Source: Desulforhopalus sp. (lineage in GTDB: Bacteria > Desulfobacterota > Desulfobulbia > Desulfobulbales > Desulfocapsaceae). Taken from it: 37,014 nt of DNA. Positions 7,374-17,180 of this stretch are shown piece by piece. Under the pieces are notes generated by a model that did no database searches, was not told the origin of the DNA, and was given only the letters and a program-made list of their open reading frames with translations. How positions within the stretch are numbered: the stretch's first letter is position 1; every line of letters starts with the position of its first letter. The position numbers and the translations under genes were made by a program. The stretch is from NCBI GenBank assembly GCA_013139415.1, contig WTAT01000395.1, forward strand, positions 1 through 37,014, given 5' to 3'.

Positions 7374-8594
7374 TCAGTTAGCTTTTTTTCGTAAATACGT
7401 TGGGGTCTCAAGATAATCATCATTCCAATTAAGAGCGTTTGCAGCTTTTCCATCAGGTGGACTTGATGAACCAAGATTTTCCAGGGTATCAAAATTAGAA
7501 CCCGGCAACGGTGTTGCTTTTGGCTGCTTATTCGGTGCAGCCGGAGTCCCTTTCATTATTGTCTTCGGCGCTTTTAACGGTGCCGGTCTACTCATGTGAT
7601 CCTCAACCGGGTCAATGGTTTCCTTTTTATCTATCATTCCACCTACCCCGGTGGCTATAACCGTTACATGCAACTCATCTCCAAGAGCATCATCATAAAG
7701 AGCCCCAATCACAACCCTCGCATCATCGTCGACCTTCTCCTGAATGAGAGCAGAAGCCTCCATAAACTCCGCCATGGTGAAACTTTCTTCCGAAGCAGAG
7801 ATGTTAATGAGCAAACCCCGTGCCCCATCAATGCCAAAGTCTTCAAGCAGCTGGTTATCGATTGCTTTCCTGGCCGCTTCGGTAGCTCGATTCTCTCCAG
7901 TCGAAGCGCCGGAGCCCATTACAGCGGGACCAACTTCTTTCATCACCGTTCTCAGGTCGGCAAAGTCAGCATTGATAAGCCCAGGTACATTTATGAGATC
8001 AGTAATGCCCTTTACCGCCTGGAGCAAAACATTATCCGCCATATGCAACATATCGGACAGTTTGCTGTTTTTCTGCATAATGGAGAGAAGTCTGTCATTG
8101 GGCACGGTAATAATTGTGTCTGCATATTTTTGCAGTTCCTGCCACCCTTGCTCGGCATTTCGGGCACGGTATTTACCTTCAAAGCTAAATGGCTTAGTTA
8201 CTACAGCGACGGTCAACGCACCCAACTCCTTGCTGGCCTTGGCAACCACAGGAGCGGCCCCGGTTCCAGTCCCCCCTCCAAGGCCTGCTGTGACAAACAC
8301 CATATCACTGCCTTTAAGAACCTCCCTTAATTCCTCCACAGACTCCATGGCAGCCATGTTCCCTGTTTCCGGATCTGCTCCTGCACCGAGGCCTTTTGTT
8401 ATACTTGGACCAATTTGAAGACAGACATCAGCCTTAGACTGATTCAATGCCTGCTTATCAGTATTGGCAACAATGAACTCTACCCCCTGAAGTCTATTGG
8501 TTACCATAGTGTTGATGGCATTGCCGCCTCCACCACCAACACCAATAACCTTCACGACTGCAACACCCTCTGATTCAGCCATCCTGAACGGCAT
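7374..8594 (-). CDS. ftsZ: Cell division protein FtsZ
   Basis: The product is 406 residues, a tubulin-like GTPase that forms the division ring. It has an N-terminal VIGVGGGGGNA nucleotide-binding loop, the tubulin signature GGGTGTG at 106-112 and the catalytic T7 loop NADFADL at 208-214. A variable linker follows, then a conserved C-terminal tail ETPTYLRKK, the docking site for FtsA and other partners. The start ATG is preceded by GGGGGAG. It is the last gene of the dcw cluster, 116 bases after ftsA, with a repeat element downstream. Nothing suggests loss of function. Confidence 0.98.
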   Translation of the reverse strand: MPFRMAESEGVAVVKVIGVGGGGGNAINTMVTNRLQGVEFIVANTDKQALNQSKADVCLQIGPSITKGLGAGADPETGNMAAMESVEELREVLKGSDMVFVTAGLGGGTGTGAAPVVAKASKELGALTVAVVTKPFSFEGKYRARNAEQGWQELQKYADTIITVPNDRLLSIMQKNSKLSDMLHMADNVLLQAVKGITDLINVPGLINADFADLRTVMKEVGPAVMGSGASTGENRATEAARKAIDNQLLEDFGIDGARGLLINISASEESFTMAEFMEASALIQEKVDDDARVVIGALYDDALGDELHVTVIATGVGGMIDKKETIDPVEDHMSRPAPLKAPKTIMKGTPAAPNKQPKATPLPGSNFDTLENLGSSSPPDGKAANALNWNDDYLETPTYLRKKAN

Positions 8595-8710
8595 GTTCTC
8601 CCCCTCGTTTGTTACTTAAACGTCCACCTCATGCAGAGACAAAGTACGAATATTATCAGTACAATACTATAGCATTCCGTAGTTGACACTTAAAGAAAAA
8701 AATTTAACAA

Positions 8711-9997
8711 TCACATGATTTTTTTAATCCACTCTTTCACCCTGCCGATGAAGGTGAGATCCTGTCTGGCCATTTCATTATGCGTATTTCTGCCAAAAAG
8801 AACAAGCCCCGTCGCCGTTGTACAGCGCGGGCTGTGGAGTTCTTCAACCTTACCCGATATTCCAGTCGGGTACCCTATCCTTACCGGTAAATCAAAGATC
8901 TGTTCGGCAAGCTCCACAAGATTAGACAAAAGAGCAGTCCCGCCTGTCAGAACCAGACCACCGTTGATCTTATTTTTTTGCCCTGAGGCAATCAGCTCAC
9001 TGTTCATCATCTCAAGTATCTCAATTACCCGAGCCTCAAGAATTTCGACCAGCACCTTCTGGGTTACCTTCCGTGGTTCTCGATCACCCACAGTTGGCAC
9101 GTCTACCACAAGATTTGGCTTAATAAATGAAGCAACCGCTCCACCAAAATCTTCTTTCAGGCGTTCTGCTTCCTGGAGCGGTGTGCGCAGGCCCACTGAC
9201 AGGTCATTGGTAAGATTATGCCCTCCCAGACCTATTTCGCAGGTATGACGTATAGTACCGTCACAAAAAACAGCAAGGTCAGTTGTCCCGCCCCCAATGT
9301 CAATCAAGACTACGCCTAATTCCATCTCGTCCTTACTTAAGACAGAGTTAGCCGAGGCAATTGATTCGAGAACCAGGTCAGCAACTTGCAATCCGGCCTT
9401 GTTGCAGCAAGTGACCAGATTATGTACCGCACCGATGTCTGCAGTCACTATGTGCACGTTAGTGACCAGACGAACCCCGGTCATCCCGACAGGGTTTTGG
9501 ATGCCGGTATGATCATCAACCATGTATTCCTGGGGCATGACATGGATAATACGCGTATTTTCAGAAATTTTAACGGTTCTTGCGGCGGCAATCACCTCAT
9601 CAATGTCAGCCTGTTTGATCTCCCGGTTATTTACTGCGAGTATACCGGGGCTGTTAAATCCTTTGATATGGTTACCGGCGATCCCGACATAGACATCCGC
9701 TGAGCTCAAGTCACAACCAGCTGAATCTTCGGCAAGTGCTACAGCCTGTCGAATCGAATTAACCGTGCTCTCGATGTTAACGACGATTCCTTTTTTCAGC
9801 CCCAGGGAAGGTACTGTCCCCACCCCGATAATCTCAACCCGGTCATCAAACACCTCACCGACGACACAGCAAATCTTTGTCGTTCCGATATCAAGACCGA
9901 CTATCAGGTCACCCGATTCCAGATGATCTGCATCGTTTTCCTCGGATCGGACAGCTTCAATGTCCGTAGTCATCACAGTTTTATTATTTTCATTCAT
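8711..9997 (-). CDS. ftsA: Cell division protein FtsA
   Basis: The product is 428 residues, an actin-fold ATPase that tethers FtsZ to the membrane. The phosphate-1 loop GLDIGTTKICCVVGE, the phosphate-2 region LIDIGGGTTDLAVF and the adenosine motif LTGGTALL are present. The last residues FIGRVKEWIKKIM form the expected amphipathic membrane-targeting helix. An acidic N-terminal extension of about 28 residues precedes the fold. No strong ribosome-binding site is seen before the ATG at 9997. The right-hand end of a repeat element (GGGCTTAG) stops about 8 bases upstream, so the leader is formed by the repeat. Confidence 0.97.
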   Translation of the reverse strand: MNENNKTVMTTDIEAVRSEENDADHLESGDLIVGLDIGTTKICCVVGEVFDDRVEIIGVGTVPSLGLKKGIVVNIESTVNSIRQAVALAEDSAGCDLSSADVYVGIAGNHIKGFNSPGILAVNNREIKQADIDEVIAAARTVKISENTRIIHVMPQEYMVDDHTGIQNPVGMTGVRLVTNVHIVTADIGAVHNLVTCCNKAGLQVADLVLESIASANSVLSKDEMELGVVLIDIGGGTTDLAVFCDGTIRHTCEIGLGGHNLTNDLSVGLRTPLQEAERLKEDFGGAVASFIKPNLVVDVPTVGDREPRKVTQKVLVEILEARVIEILEMMNSELIASGQKNKINGGLVLTGGTALLSNLVELAEQIFDLPVRIGYPTGISGKVEELHSPRCTTATGLVLFGRNTHNEMARQDLTFIGRVKEWIKKIM

Positions 9998-10005
9998 TCT
10001 ATTTT

Positions 10006-10080
10006 TCTAAGCCCGATAAACGGGAAATGAGCCTGGACCCTTTTTAGTGTCCCCTTATGGGGTAAAAGTACCTTCACGAA
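10006..10080 (-). repeat. Diverged copy of the palindromic repeat, between ftsQ and ftsA
   Basis: Read on the minus strand it runs from TTCGTGAAGG through a CCCC-N-GGGG hairpin and GTCCAGGCTCATTT to CCCGTTTATCGGGCTTAG. This matches the 3' half of the 206-bp copies. It shares TTCGTGAAGG with 22761-22770. It ends 8 bases before the ftsA start codon. Confidence 0.75.
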
Positions 10081-10110
10081 ACCCTTTGTAAGATAATAAT
10101 TTCTAAGATA

Positions 10111-11127
10111 CTAACCTGATTCGATCTGTGAAACGAGCACCTTGTCGTTCAAATAATCCATCTGGATATATTCAATCTGAGAAATCGCCCCCTTGCCTTT
10201 CTGTTTTTTATATAATGTTTTCAGAACCTGTACCAGACGAGAATATTTCCTGCTCGTGTCACTGCTTCCAAAAAAGATTGGAAATGGGTGTTCAACCAGG
10301 TACACCACCATTTCTCCATCTCGGCTAAGGTGAATCTCTGATACCGATTGTGCCGGAAGATTCGGATTATTGCCATTTATCTTCTTCAGAAAAACCAGAA
10401 CCTCAGCCAGGGCCCTTTCCCTCACTGTTGGCTCATCAATGTCAGTGAGTCCTGTAATGACGGGAAAATCTATATCTGAACCCGGCCTGACCTGCATAAA
10501 CGGCAACCCTTTCCGGTTGATATATTGCAACTCAGTTCCTTTGGATGTATTACTATGTAGAAGGGCCAGCGGGATATTTTCCACAATAGAAATTTCAACG
10601 GTTGACGGCCAGTTCCGTTCCACCACGGCTCGTGCCACCGATAGGACGGATAGCAACTTTTCCTCAACCTGAGAACAGTCCAGACCAATCAGGCTCGTCT
10701 GGTGCAGGATTATTCCAGAAGCCTCACGCAATTTTTCTTCCGAGATGGTATTGGTTCCTGAGAATACAATTTCCGACACCTGGCAGTATGGTAATGATTC
10801 AAGATTATGGAGGATTAACCGCCCCCCGCCAATCAGAAGAAAGAGCAGGAGAGAAAATGCAAGAGTAGCCAATCCTGCCACCTTGAAAATAAATTTTCTG
10901 CTGCCAGCCTCTTGATATCCATTATGACTTGCCCTCTTTTTCGTTGTCAATAACTGCCTGAAGCGGGCAAGTCGTTTTTTCCGCTGTGTATATTGGCTAC
11001 TATCAAGGCTATTTTTCTCTGGGAGGGCATGCAGCTGCATCCCGCTTTTCAGATAACCGCCCCCACGCTTTTTCTTTTTTTCAAAAAGCGATAAGATTTG
11101 TTTTATTCTGAAGAGTAACATTGTCAT
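10111..11127 (-). CDS. ftsQ: Cell division protein FtsQ
   Basis: The product is 338 residues. A long basic cytoplasmic N-terminus of about 78 residues precedes one transmembrane segment (VAGLATLAFSLLLFLLIGGG). A POTRA domain follows, starting at VSEIVFSGTNTISEEKLREASG, then the FtsQ beta domain with VVERNWPSTVEISIVENIPLALL. FtsQ is a bitopic divisome scaffold linking FtsA/FtsZ to periplasmic synthesis. It starts 2 bases after murB stops. A second ATG two codons in is also possible. No ddl gene lies between murB and ftsQ, unlike in E. coli. Confidence 0.93.
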   Translation of the reverse strand: MTMLLFRIKQILSLFEKKKKRGGGYLKSGMQLHALPEKNSLDSSQYTQRKKRLARFRQLLTTKKRASHNGYQEAGSRKFIFKVAGLATLAFSLLLFLLIGGGRLILHNLESLPYCQVSEIVFSGTNTISEEKLREASGIILHQTSLIGLDCSQVEEKLLSVLSVARAVVERNWPSTVEISIVENIPLALLHSNTSKGTELQYINRKGLPFMQVRPGSDIDFPVITGLTDIDEPTVRERALAEVLVFLKKINGNNPNLPAQSVSEIHLSRDGEMVVYLVEHPFPIFFGSSDTSRKYSRLVQVLKTLYKKQKGKGAISQIEYIQMDYLNDKVLVSQIESG

Positions 11128-11129
11128 TC

Positions 11130-12053
11130 TCAGATAAAATGGACTTCTGGCTCAAGGTAAACGCCACTGTCGATTTTCACCTTTGCCTGGACCATTTTCA
11201 TAAGATTCAGAACATCAGTTGCGGTGGCACCGCCCTTATTAACCAAAAAATTACCATGATGTTCAGATATCATGGCTCCTCCAACAGCTAATCCTTTAAA
11301 TCCACTGGCATCTATCAAACGACCAGCACTGTCGTTTGCCGGATTTTTGAAAAATGATCCGGCATTGGGGTATTCGCAGGGCTGAGCATTCTTTCTACGA
11401 TTTTGCAATACGCTGCAATATTGCTTGATATCGTTAGGCTCTCCGTTTCTTAATTCCAGTTCCACCTCTGAGACCACAGCACTTCCAGAATACGCTGCAA
11501 ATCCATTCCAGCATCTATACGAAAAATCTAGCTCCTTACGGGCAATTCGTTCTTCACCTTCAGCAGTCGTCAGCCTGACGCTTTCAATAATCGATGACAT
11601 TTCGCCGCCCCATGCCCCGGCATTCATTATCACCGCCCCTCCCAGGGTTCCGGGAATACCACAACCAAATCCTACCCCAGCCAACCCCCACTCCATGCAG
11701 CTGAGAGCGAACTTTGCAAGAGCATAGCCAGCACCGACTCGAACTATAGTCGTATCGGTATCATTTGTTGATTGTTTAAGAGCAGTTTTGAACTCGCTAC
11801 CCAATATAAGAATTACCCCGGTAACCCCCTCATCTTTTACGAGCAGGTTAGTACCGCGACCAATAACCCTCCAGGGTATATTTTCCTCAGCCAGAAAAGC
11901 GAGCAGGGGTTGCAGTTCCTGTCGTCTATCAACCTTGACAACGGCTTCGGCAGGACCACCAATTGAAAGTGAGGTGTAGCGATCCAAGCGGCATTGCCAA
12001 TTAACTGGTTGTGAAACCAGGGCAGTTAGTTTTTCATGTTGCGCTCGATTCAT
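11130..12053 (-). CDS. murB: UDP-N-acetylenolpyruvoylglucosamine reductase MurB
   Basis: The product is 307 residues from the ATG at 12053. It reduces UDP-GlcNAc-enolpyruvate to UDP-MurNAc using NADPH and FAD. Visible motifs are the FAD-binding SIGGPAEAVVKV, GRGTNLLVKDEG and GIPGTLGGAVIMNAGAWGG, and the C-terminal SFFKNP and LEPEVHFI. The frame extends upstream to a TTG at 12101 inside murC, but the ATG five bases after the murC stop is the better start, although no strong ribosome-binding site is present. It belongs to the murG-murC-murB-ftsQ block. Confidence 0.96.
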   Translation of the reverse strand: MNRAQHEKLTALVSQPVNWQCRLDRYTSLSIGGPAEAVVKVDRRQELQPLLAFLAEENIPWRVIGRGTNLLVKDEGVTGVILILGSEFKTALKQSTNDTDTTIVRVGAGYALAKFALSCMEWGLAGVGFGCGIPGTLGGAVIMNAGAWGGEMSSIIESVRLTTAEGEERIARKELDFSYRCWNGFAAYSGSAVVSEVELELRNGEPNDIKQYCSVLQNRRKNAQPCEYPNAGSFFKNPANDSAGRLIDASGFKGLAVGGAMISEHHGNFLVNKGGATATDVLNLMKMVQAKVKIDSGVYLEPEVHFI

Positions 12054-12057
12054 CCGG

Positions 12058-13446
12058 TCACTGTGTGTCTTTTTGCAATAATTGGAGTAATTCCTCCCCA
12101 ACTCTGACTATGTTTCCTGCCCCAAGAGTAAGGACCAGGTCTCCCGCCTGCAACATTGGCAGCAGTTTTTCCGCCATTTTCTCCAGTTCCCCGATATACC
12201 GGGTGTAACGCTGGCCATGCAATTTAGTAGCCTCAAGCAAACTTTCACCGGTCACACCCGGGATAGGTTCTTCACTGGCTGCATAAATATCAGACATGAC
12301 GAGGTAATCAGCTTTATGAAAGCAGGTTTGAAACTCTTTGAAGAGAGCCTTCGTTCTAGAATATCGATGGGGCTGAAAAAGAACCACCAAACGTTTTTGC
12401 GGCCACGCCAGTTTGATCGCCTCCAAAGTGGCCCGGATTTCCGTCGGATGATGGCCATAATCATCAACTATGGTAATCCCGGCAATTTCCCCTTTCTGCT
12501 GCATCCTTCTCTGAACTCCGGCGTAGCTTTCCAGCCCGGCCTGGATTTTTTCAAAGGAGAGATCATATTCCAGACCGACACAGACCGCAGCCAGTGCATT
12601 GTAGACATTGTGAATCCCTGGTGGTGCAATACCAATTCTGCCACGAATGCCTACAGCATCTTTTACGGTAAAATAGATCTTGCCATCCCGCCATACTATA
12701 TCATCAGCATAAATATCGGCCTGGGGTGTCAAGCCATAGGTTATCGTTCTCTTTTTTATCGACGGCAAAATATCTGCAACATTTGCATCATCCAGACAGA
12801 CGATAGCAGCACCATAGAACGGAATTTTATCGATAAACTCAAGAAACGTTGACTTAATGTGCTCAATATCCCGGTAATAGTCGAGATGTTCAAGGTCAAT
12901 ATTTGTGACAACTTCCACGACCGGTGACAATTTCAAAAAGGAGCCGTCACTCTCGTCTGCCTCAGCCACCAGATACTCACTTTCACCCAATTTGGCGTTT
13001 CCGCCAAGTGCATCGACCTTACCACCAATGACGATAGTCGGGTCAAGACCTGCTGAAGCGAGCATCCAACTGACCATTGACGTTGTCGATGTTTTTCCGT
13101 GACTGCCGGCAATAGCGATCCCATTTTTCTTCAACCGCATCAATTCTGCAAGCATCTCCGCACGCATGATCACCGGTACATTGGTCTCTTTTGCCCTGAC
13201 AAGTTCTGGATTAGTCGGTGAAATAGCCGATGATGTCACTACAACATCTGCTCCCTCCATCCACTGGCTTTGATGTCCTGTGCGGATGACGCCTCCGAGC
13301 CTTGAGAGATTTTCCGTGATGGCAGAACTATTCAAATCCGACCCTGAAACCTTGTAGCCCAGATTAAGCAACAGCTCGGCGATACCGCTCATGCCGATAC
13401 CGCCAATTCCGACAAAATGGATATGTTTGGTTTTTCTGTTCATCAT
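12058..13446 (-). CDS. murC: UDP-N-acetylmuramate-L-alanine ligase MurC
   Basis: The product is 462 residues, a cytoplasmic ATP-dependent ligase adding L-Ala to UDP-MurNAc. It has the N-terminal Rossmann motif [12 protein letters not shown], the ATP loop [12 protein letters not shown], the central [12 protein letters not shown] and the C-terminal [10 protein letters not shown] typical of MurC. Its ATG overlaps the murG stop (ATGA), so translation is probably coupled. Two adjacent ATG codons make the start uncertain by one codon. Confidence 0.97.
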   Translation of the reverse strand: MMNRKTKHIHFVGIGGIGMSGIAELLLNLGYKVSGSDLNSSAITENLSRLGGVIRTGHQSQWMEGADVVVTSSAISPTNPELVRAKETNVPVIMRAEMLAELMRLKKNGIAIAGSHGKTSTTSMVSWMLASAGLDPTIVIGGKVDALGGNAKLGESEYLVAEADESDGSFLKLSPVVEVVTNIDLEHLDYYRDIEHIKSTFLEFIDKIPFYGAAIVCLDDANVADILPSIKKRTITYGLTPQADIYADDIVWRDGKIYFTVKDAVGIRGRIGIAPPGIHNVYNALAAVCVGLEYDLSFEKIQAGLESYAGVQRRMQQKGEIAGITIVDDYGHHPTEIRATLEAIKLAWPQKRLVVLFQPHRYSRTKALFKEFQTCFHKADYLVMSDIYAASEEPIPGVTGESLLEATKLHGQRYTRYIGELEKMAEKLLPMLQAGDLVLTLGAGNIVRVGEELLQLLQKDTQ

Positions 13447-14558
13447 GTGTGACGTTTCTCAATTTGCTCCAGACAACAAGAGACAATCCTTTCGGCCGCA
13501 TCAGGGAATGAGAGTCGTTTCATGGCCACCCCCATCCTATCCAATTTTTCTTCATTGTTCATCAGCTGCATAATTGTCTCGCCAAGCTGTTTTCCGGTAA
13601 GTTCCTTTTCGGTAAATTGGACAGCACCGCCGCCGGTCACATAATATTGACCATTTTTTTCCTGATGGTTATCAGCGGCAAAGGGATAGGGAATGAGAAT
13701 CGCCGGTTTACCCAATACTGCAATCTCAGACAAAGTTGTTGCCCCCGCTCTGGAAACCAGTAAATCGGCATGTTCATAAATATCGTGCATCTTCGTGAAG
13801 AAGCCGGCTACCTCGGCATCGACCCCTCGTTTCTGATATGCACTGTGTACCAGCTCTTCATCCCTGGCACCTGTTTGATGGATCACTCTGAGATCCTGCA
13901 GTTCCGCATCTGTCAAAGAACATAATGCCTCGGTGATCAATCCATTAACAGCCTGCGCACCCTGGCTTCCCCCCAGGATCAGCAGGGTTCGTTTCCCGCT
14001 TTTTCGAAACTGGGATTTTCCTGCCAGCTCAAGAATTTTGCTTCGTACCGGATTCCCTGTGTAAAGTATCTTCTCCTCCGGGAATTCTGTCCCACTCCCC
14101 GGGAGCGACAGACACACTCTATCGGCCATTCTTCCGAGTTTCCGGTTTGCCAGCCCAGGCACCGAATTCTGTTCATGGATAACAACGGGAACACCCAGAC
14201 TTTTGCCGGCTGCGACCACCGGCCCAGTAACATATCCCCCTACTCCAAAGATAATATCCGGCTGAAAACGGCGGATGATCATGAGTGCCTGAAGGAAAGA
14301 TAATGGCAGTACGATGAGAGCTTTAAGTAGTTCCAGAGGGTTCTTACCCTTCAACCCATAACACTGGATACTCTCGCTTGCAAAGCCATAGGCTCCGAGA
14401 CTTTTTGTGTCCACCTTCCTTTTTGTGCCGACAAAGAGAATGTCTGAGTTCGGCATCTGCTTCTGAAACTCCTGGGCAGTTGCCACAGCTGGAAACAAAT
14501 GACCTCCTGTTCCCCCACCAGTCAACAGAAGCCGTATTTTAGTATCTTTTCCCCTCAA
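13443..14558 (-). CDS. murG: MurG, lipid II-forming GlcNAc transferase
   Basis: The product is 371 residues, a GT-B glycosyltransferase of the inner face of the membrane that turns lipid I into lipid [13 protein letters not shown] near the start, [12 protein letters not shown] and [10 protein letters not shown] are family motifs, with [12 protein letters not shown] in the UDP-GlcNAc site. The start appears to be TTG at 14558: no in-frame ATG or GTG lies between the murD stop and the conserved [11 protein letters not shown]. The gene follows murD after only 20 bases. In the usual dcw order ftsW would sit in this gap; it is absent. Confidence 0.96.
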   Translation of the reverse strand: MRGKDTKIRLLLTGGGTGGHLFPAVATAQEFQKQMPNSDILFVGTKRKVDTKSLGAYGFASESIQCYGLKGKNPLELLKALIVLPLSFLQALMIIRRFQPDIIFGVGGYVTGPVVAAGKSLGVPVVIHEQNSVPGLANRKLGRMADRVCLSLPGSGTEFPEEKILYTGNPVRSKILELAGKSQFRKSGKRTLLILGGSQGAQAVNGLITEALCSLTDAELQDLRVIHQTGARDEELVHSAYQKRGVDAEVAGFFTKMHDIYEHADLLVSRAGATTLSEIAVLGKPAILIPYPFAADNHQEKNGQYYVTGGGAVQFTEKELTGKQLGETIMQLMNNEEKLDRMGVAMKRLSFPDAAERIVSCCLEQIEKRHT

Positions 14559-14578
14559 CCCACATGCCCCATATTGAG

Positions 14579-15955
14579 TTATTCCAAGTTGGTTTGCAAT
14601 GTCAATACTGCCTTTTTGAACTCGTTGCCCCTGTGGCCATAGCTGGTAAACATATCAAAACTTGCACAAGCCGGAGAAAGCAGTACCACATCTCCAGGAA
14701 CAGCGTTTCCTGCTGCTGTTGTGACCGCATCCTCCATGGATTGAACCGGGCTTATGTCCACCACTTCGGCAAGCGCATCTTCAAGGAGTCCAGTGGCTTC
14801 ACCCAACACCACCATTTTTTTCACTTTAGATACCACGCTTTCCTTTAACAAGTGGAAATCATCACCTTTATCACGGCCTCCGGCAAGAAGGATGACATTC
14901 CCCCGAAACTGGGACAATGCACCTATCACTGCACCGGTATTAGTTGCTTTCGAGTCATTATAATAGGAAACCCCGTTTACCTCAGCGACAAACTCAATGC
15001 GGTGCGGCAGGGGACAAAATGAATTCAATCCAGCCTGGGTTTCTAAGTGAGTGCAACCCTGCGAACGTACTGCCAGTATGGCCGCAGCATAATTCATCTT
15101 GGTAATATCATTGATTTGATCAGTGTCTTCCCTTCCTTCGAATATGTACTCTTCCTTCTCACCGTCCACGTCAATGGTTATCCGATTGTCACTTATAACC
15201 GCCGTAGACCCATCTTTTTTACTAAAAGTACGCACAACCGACTGCAAGTTCGGCGGAAGGTTGCTACAGAGCAAATCGTCTCCGTTAATAATTGCTACAG
15301 TACCCGACCGCTGGTGCACAAAAAGGTTCATTTTGGCCTGCACATATTTTGCCATCGAAATATGCCTGTCCAAATGATCCGGACTGATGTTGAGCAACAA
15401 ACCGACATCCGGGAAGAAATCCCCTGCACTCTCCAGTTGAAAGCTGGACACTTCCGCCACAACGATGTCGTAATCCTCTGGCTCAAGAAGATATTCATAC
15501 AGGGGAGTGCCGATATTCCCTCCAATGAACACTCTTTTTCCGGCATCCTCGAAAATTTTTCCGATGAGTGTCGTCACAGTGGTTTTGCCGTTTGTCCCAC
15601 TGACAGCAACCACGGGTACATCTATCTGCCCAGCGGCTACAGCAAATTCACCCGCGATCACTACGCCATCATCTCTTAAAGTCTTTAACAACGGGAGTTG
15701 CAGATTCACTCCGGGGCTGACAAGAAGCAGCTCAGCTTGACCTAAAAACTGGCGACTGTGACCACTCGCTTCCCATTTAATATCTGCCGTAGCTAAAAAC
15801 TCACCCTCCTCGGCAAGAAATAGTTGTTCCGGCCGATTGTCCGAGACAAAGACCTCGGCTCCGCAATGGAGACAATAACGAACTGCAGCTCGACCGGAGA
15901 CTCCCAGTCCCATTATTGCGACTTTTACGCCGGGATATATTAAAGATTCATTCAT
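14579..15955 (-). CDS. murD: UDP-N-acetylmuramoylalanine-D-glutamate ligase MurD
   Basis: The product is 458 residues, the cytoplasmic ligase adding D-Glu to UDP-MurNAc-L-Ala. It has the N-terminal VAIMGLGVSGRAAV, the ATP loop SGTNGKTTVTTL, the central SSFQLE and NISPDHLDRH, and the C-terminal YNDSKATN and LLAGGRDKG motifs. Its start sequence overlaps the mraY stop region (TAGTGATG); the ATG at 15955 is chosen over the GTG one codon earlier. It is followed directly by murG. Confidence 0.97.
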   Translation of the reverse strand: MNESLIYPGVKVAIMGLGVSGRAAVRYCLHCGAEVFVSDNRPEQLFLAEEGEFLATADIKWEASGHSRQFLGQAELLLVSPGVNLQLPLLKTLRDDGVVIAGEFAVAAGQIDVPVVAVSGTNGKTTVTTLIGKIFEDAGKRVFIGGNIGTPLYEYLLEPEDYDIVVAEVSSFQLESAGDFFPDVGLLLNISPDHLDRHISMAKYVQAKMNLFVHQRSGTVAIINGDDLLCSNLPPNLQSVVRTFSKKDGSTAVISDNRITIDVDGEKEEYIFEGREDTDQINDITKMNYAAAILAVRSQGCTHLETQAGLNSFCPLPHRIEFVAEVNGVSYYNDSKATNTGAVIGALSQFRGNVILLAGGRDKGDDFHLLKESVVSKVKKMVVLGEATGLLEDALAEVVDISPVQSMEDAVTTAAGNAVPGDVVLLSPACASFDMFTSYGHRGNEFKKAVLTLQTNLE

Positions 15956-15957
15956 CA

Positions 15958-17037
15958 CTATCGTAGTTTCAACGTGGCAATGGCCACAAGACCGAGAATG
16001 ATCGATACGATCCAGAATCTGACCACAACCTTTGGTTCATGCCATCCTTTTTTTTCGAAATGGTGATGAAAAGGGGCCATTAAAAAAATCCGTTTCCCGT
16101 GTGTCATTTTGAAGTAGCCGACCTGCATTATCACCGATAAAGCTTCCATCACAAAAATCCCGCCGACAATTGCCAGCAAAAATTCCTGTTTAATAATAAT
16201 CGCCGTGGAACCAAGTGCACCACCAATAGCCAGCGAGCCCACGTCACCCATAAACATTTGAGCAGGATAGGCGTTGAACCATAAAAAACCTAAGCATGCT
16301 CCGAAAATCGTGCCGCAGAATATTGCCAGTTCACCACTGCCCGCAACATAAGGAAGCTGCAGATATTCGGCCAGAACCACATGACCGGCCAGATAAGAAA
16401 AAACCAGATAAACCGCGGCTGTGACCACAGTTGGCCCGGCAGCCAGACCATCAAGCCCGTCTGTCAGGTTAACCGCATTCGATGCCCCGACAATTACTAT
16501 AATGGCGAAGATGATATAAAACCAACCGAGATCGGGCCGAAAATTTTTCGTGAACGGCAGACTCAACTGACCGTCAAAACCGGAATTCCAAAATATAACC
16601 ATCGCAACCACGGAGGCTCCAAGGACCTGCAGTATCAGCTTCCACCTGGCGCTTAAGCCCTTGGAGTTGTTTTTTCGTATCTTTCTCAAATCATCTAAAG
16701 AGCCAATGCAGCCATAGAACAAAGTAACAAATAAGCCCAGCCACACCAGGGAATTATCCAGCCGGGCCCAGAGCAAAGTGCCGATGGTGATTGCCGCAAG
16801 AATGAGCAAACCTCCCATGGTCGGCACCCCTTGCTTTGCCAGATGAGTCTCCGGTCCGTCGTCACGCACCACCTGGCCAATCTGAAAATGTCGCATGGTT
16901 CTAATAAAGACCTGCCCGAGTATCAATACAATCAAAAAAGCGGTAACTGCCCCGCCTATGGAACGAAATGTTATATAACGGAATACATTTAAGCCACTTA
17001 AACTGGTATGCAGCGGATAAAGAAGGTGGTACAACAT
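15958..17037 (-). CDS. mraY: MraY, phospho-MurNAc-pentapeptide translocase
   Basis: The product is 359 residues with about ten membrane helices. It transfers phospho-MurNAc-pentapeptide to undecaprenyl phosphate to make lipid I. The N-terminus MLYHLLYPL and FRYITFRSIGGA are standard. Catalytic motifs NLTDGLDGLAAGP, MGDVGSLAIGG and the HHHFEKKGW signature are present. The ATG at 17037 fits the family start; a TTG two codons earlier is less likely. A repeat element lies between murE-murF and this gene, so it may begin a separate transcript. Confidence 0.97.
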   Translation of the reverse strand: MLYHLLYPLHTSLSGLNVFRYITFRSIGGAVTAFLIVLILGQVFIRTMRHFQIGQVVRDDGPETHLAKQGVPTMGGLLILAAITIGTLLWARLDNSLVWLGLFVTLFYGCIGSLDDLRKIRKNNSKGLSARWKLILQVLGASVVAMVIFWNSGFDGQLSLPFTKNFRPDLGWFYIIFAIIVIVGASNAVNLTDGLDGLAAGPTVVTAAVYLVFSYLAGHVVLAEYLQLPYVAGSGELAIFCGTIFGACLGFLWFNAYPAQMFMGDVGSLAIGGALGSTAIIIKQEFLLAIVGGIFVMEALSVIMQVGYFKMTHGKRIFLMAPFHHHFEKKGWHEPKVVVRFWIVSIILGLVAIATLKLR

Positions 17038-17094
17038 AAGCAATCAGACTCGCAGGTAAAGGTTCAACGACAGTCAGAAGGGACCTGCCTTATA

Positions 17095-17170
17095 TCTGTG
17101 AAAGGCACTTACACCCCTCAAGGGGGTACTGAACTGAGTCCCGGATTATTTTCCCGTTTACCGGGGTTAG
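17095..17170 (+). repeat. Partial copy of the palindromic repeat, between murE-murF and mraY
   Basis: It matches the 3' third of the 206-bp copies: a GGCACTTACACCCCTCAAGG hairpin, TACTGAACTGAGTCC, then TTATTTTCCCGTTTACCGGG and GTTAG. It ends 10 bases before the murE-murF stop codon, read on the plus strand. Confidence 0.85.
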
Positions 17171-17180
17171 GTCCTTTCGA

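Noticed and set aside
8682-8710. Plus-strand TTGACA with a weak AACAAT 17 bases on
   Set aside because: It would run antisense to ftsA's end with a poor -10 box and no gene to serve.
12054-12101. Longer MurB starting at a TTG
   Set aside because: It would overlap murC by 44 bases; the ATG at 12053 fits the family better.
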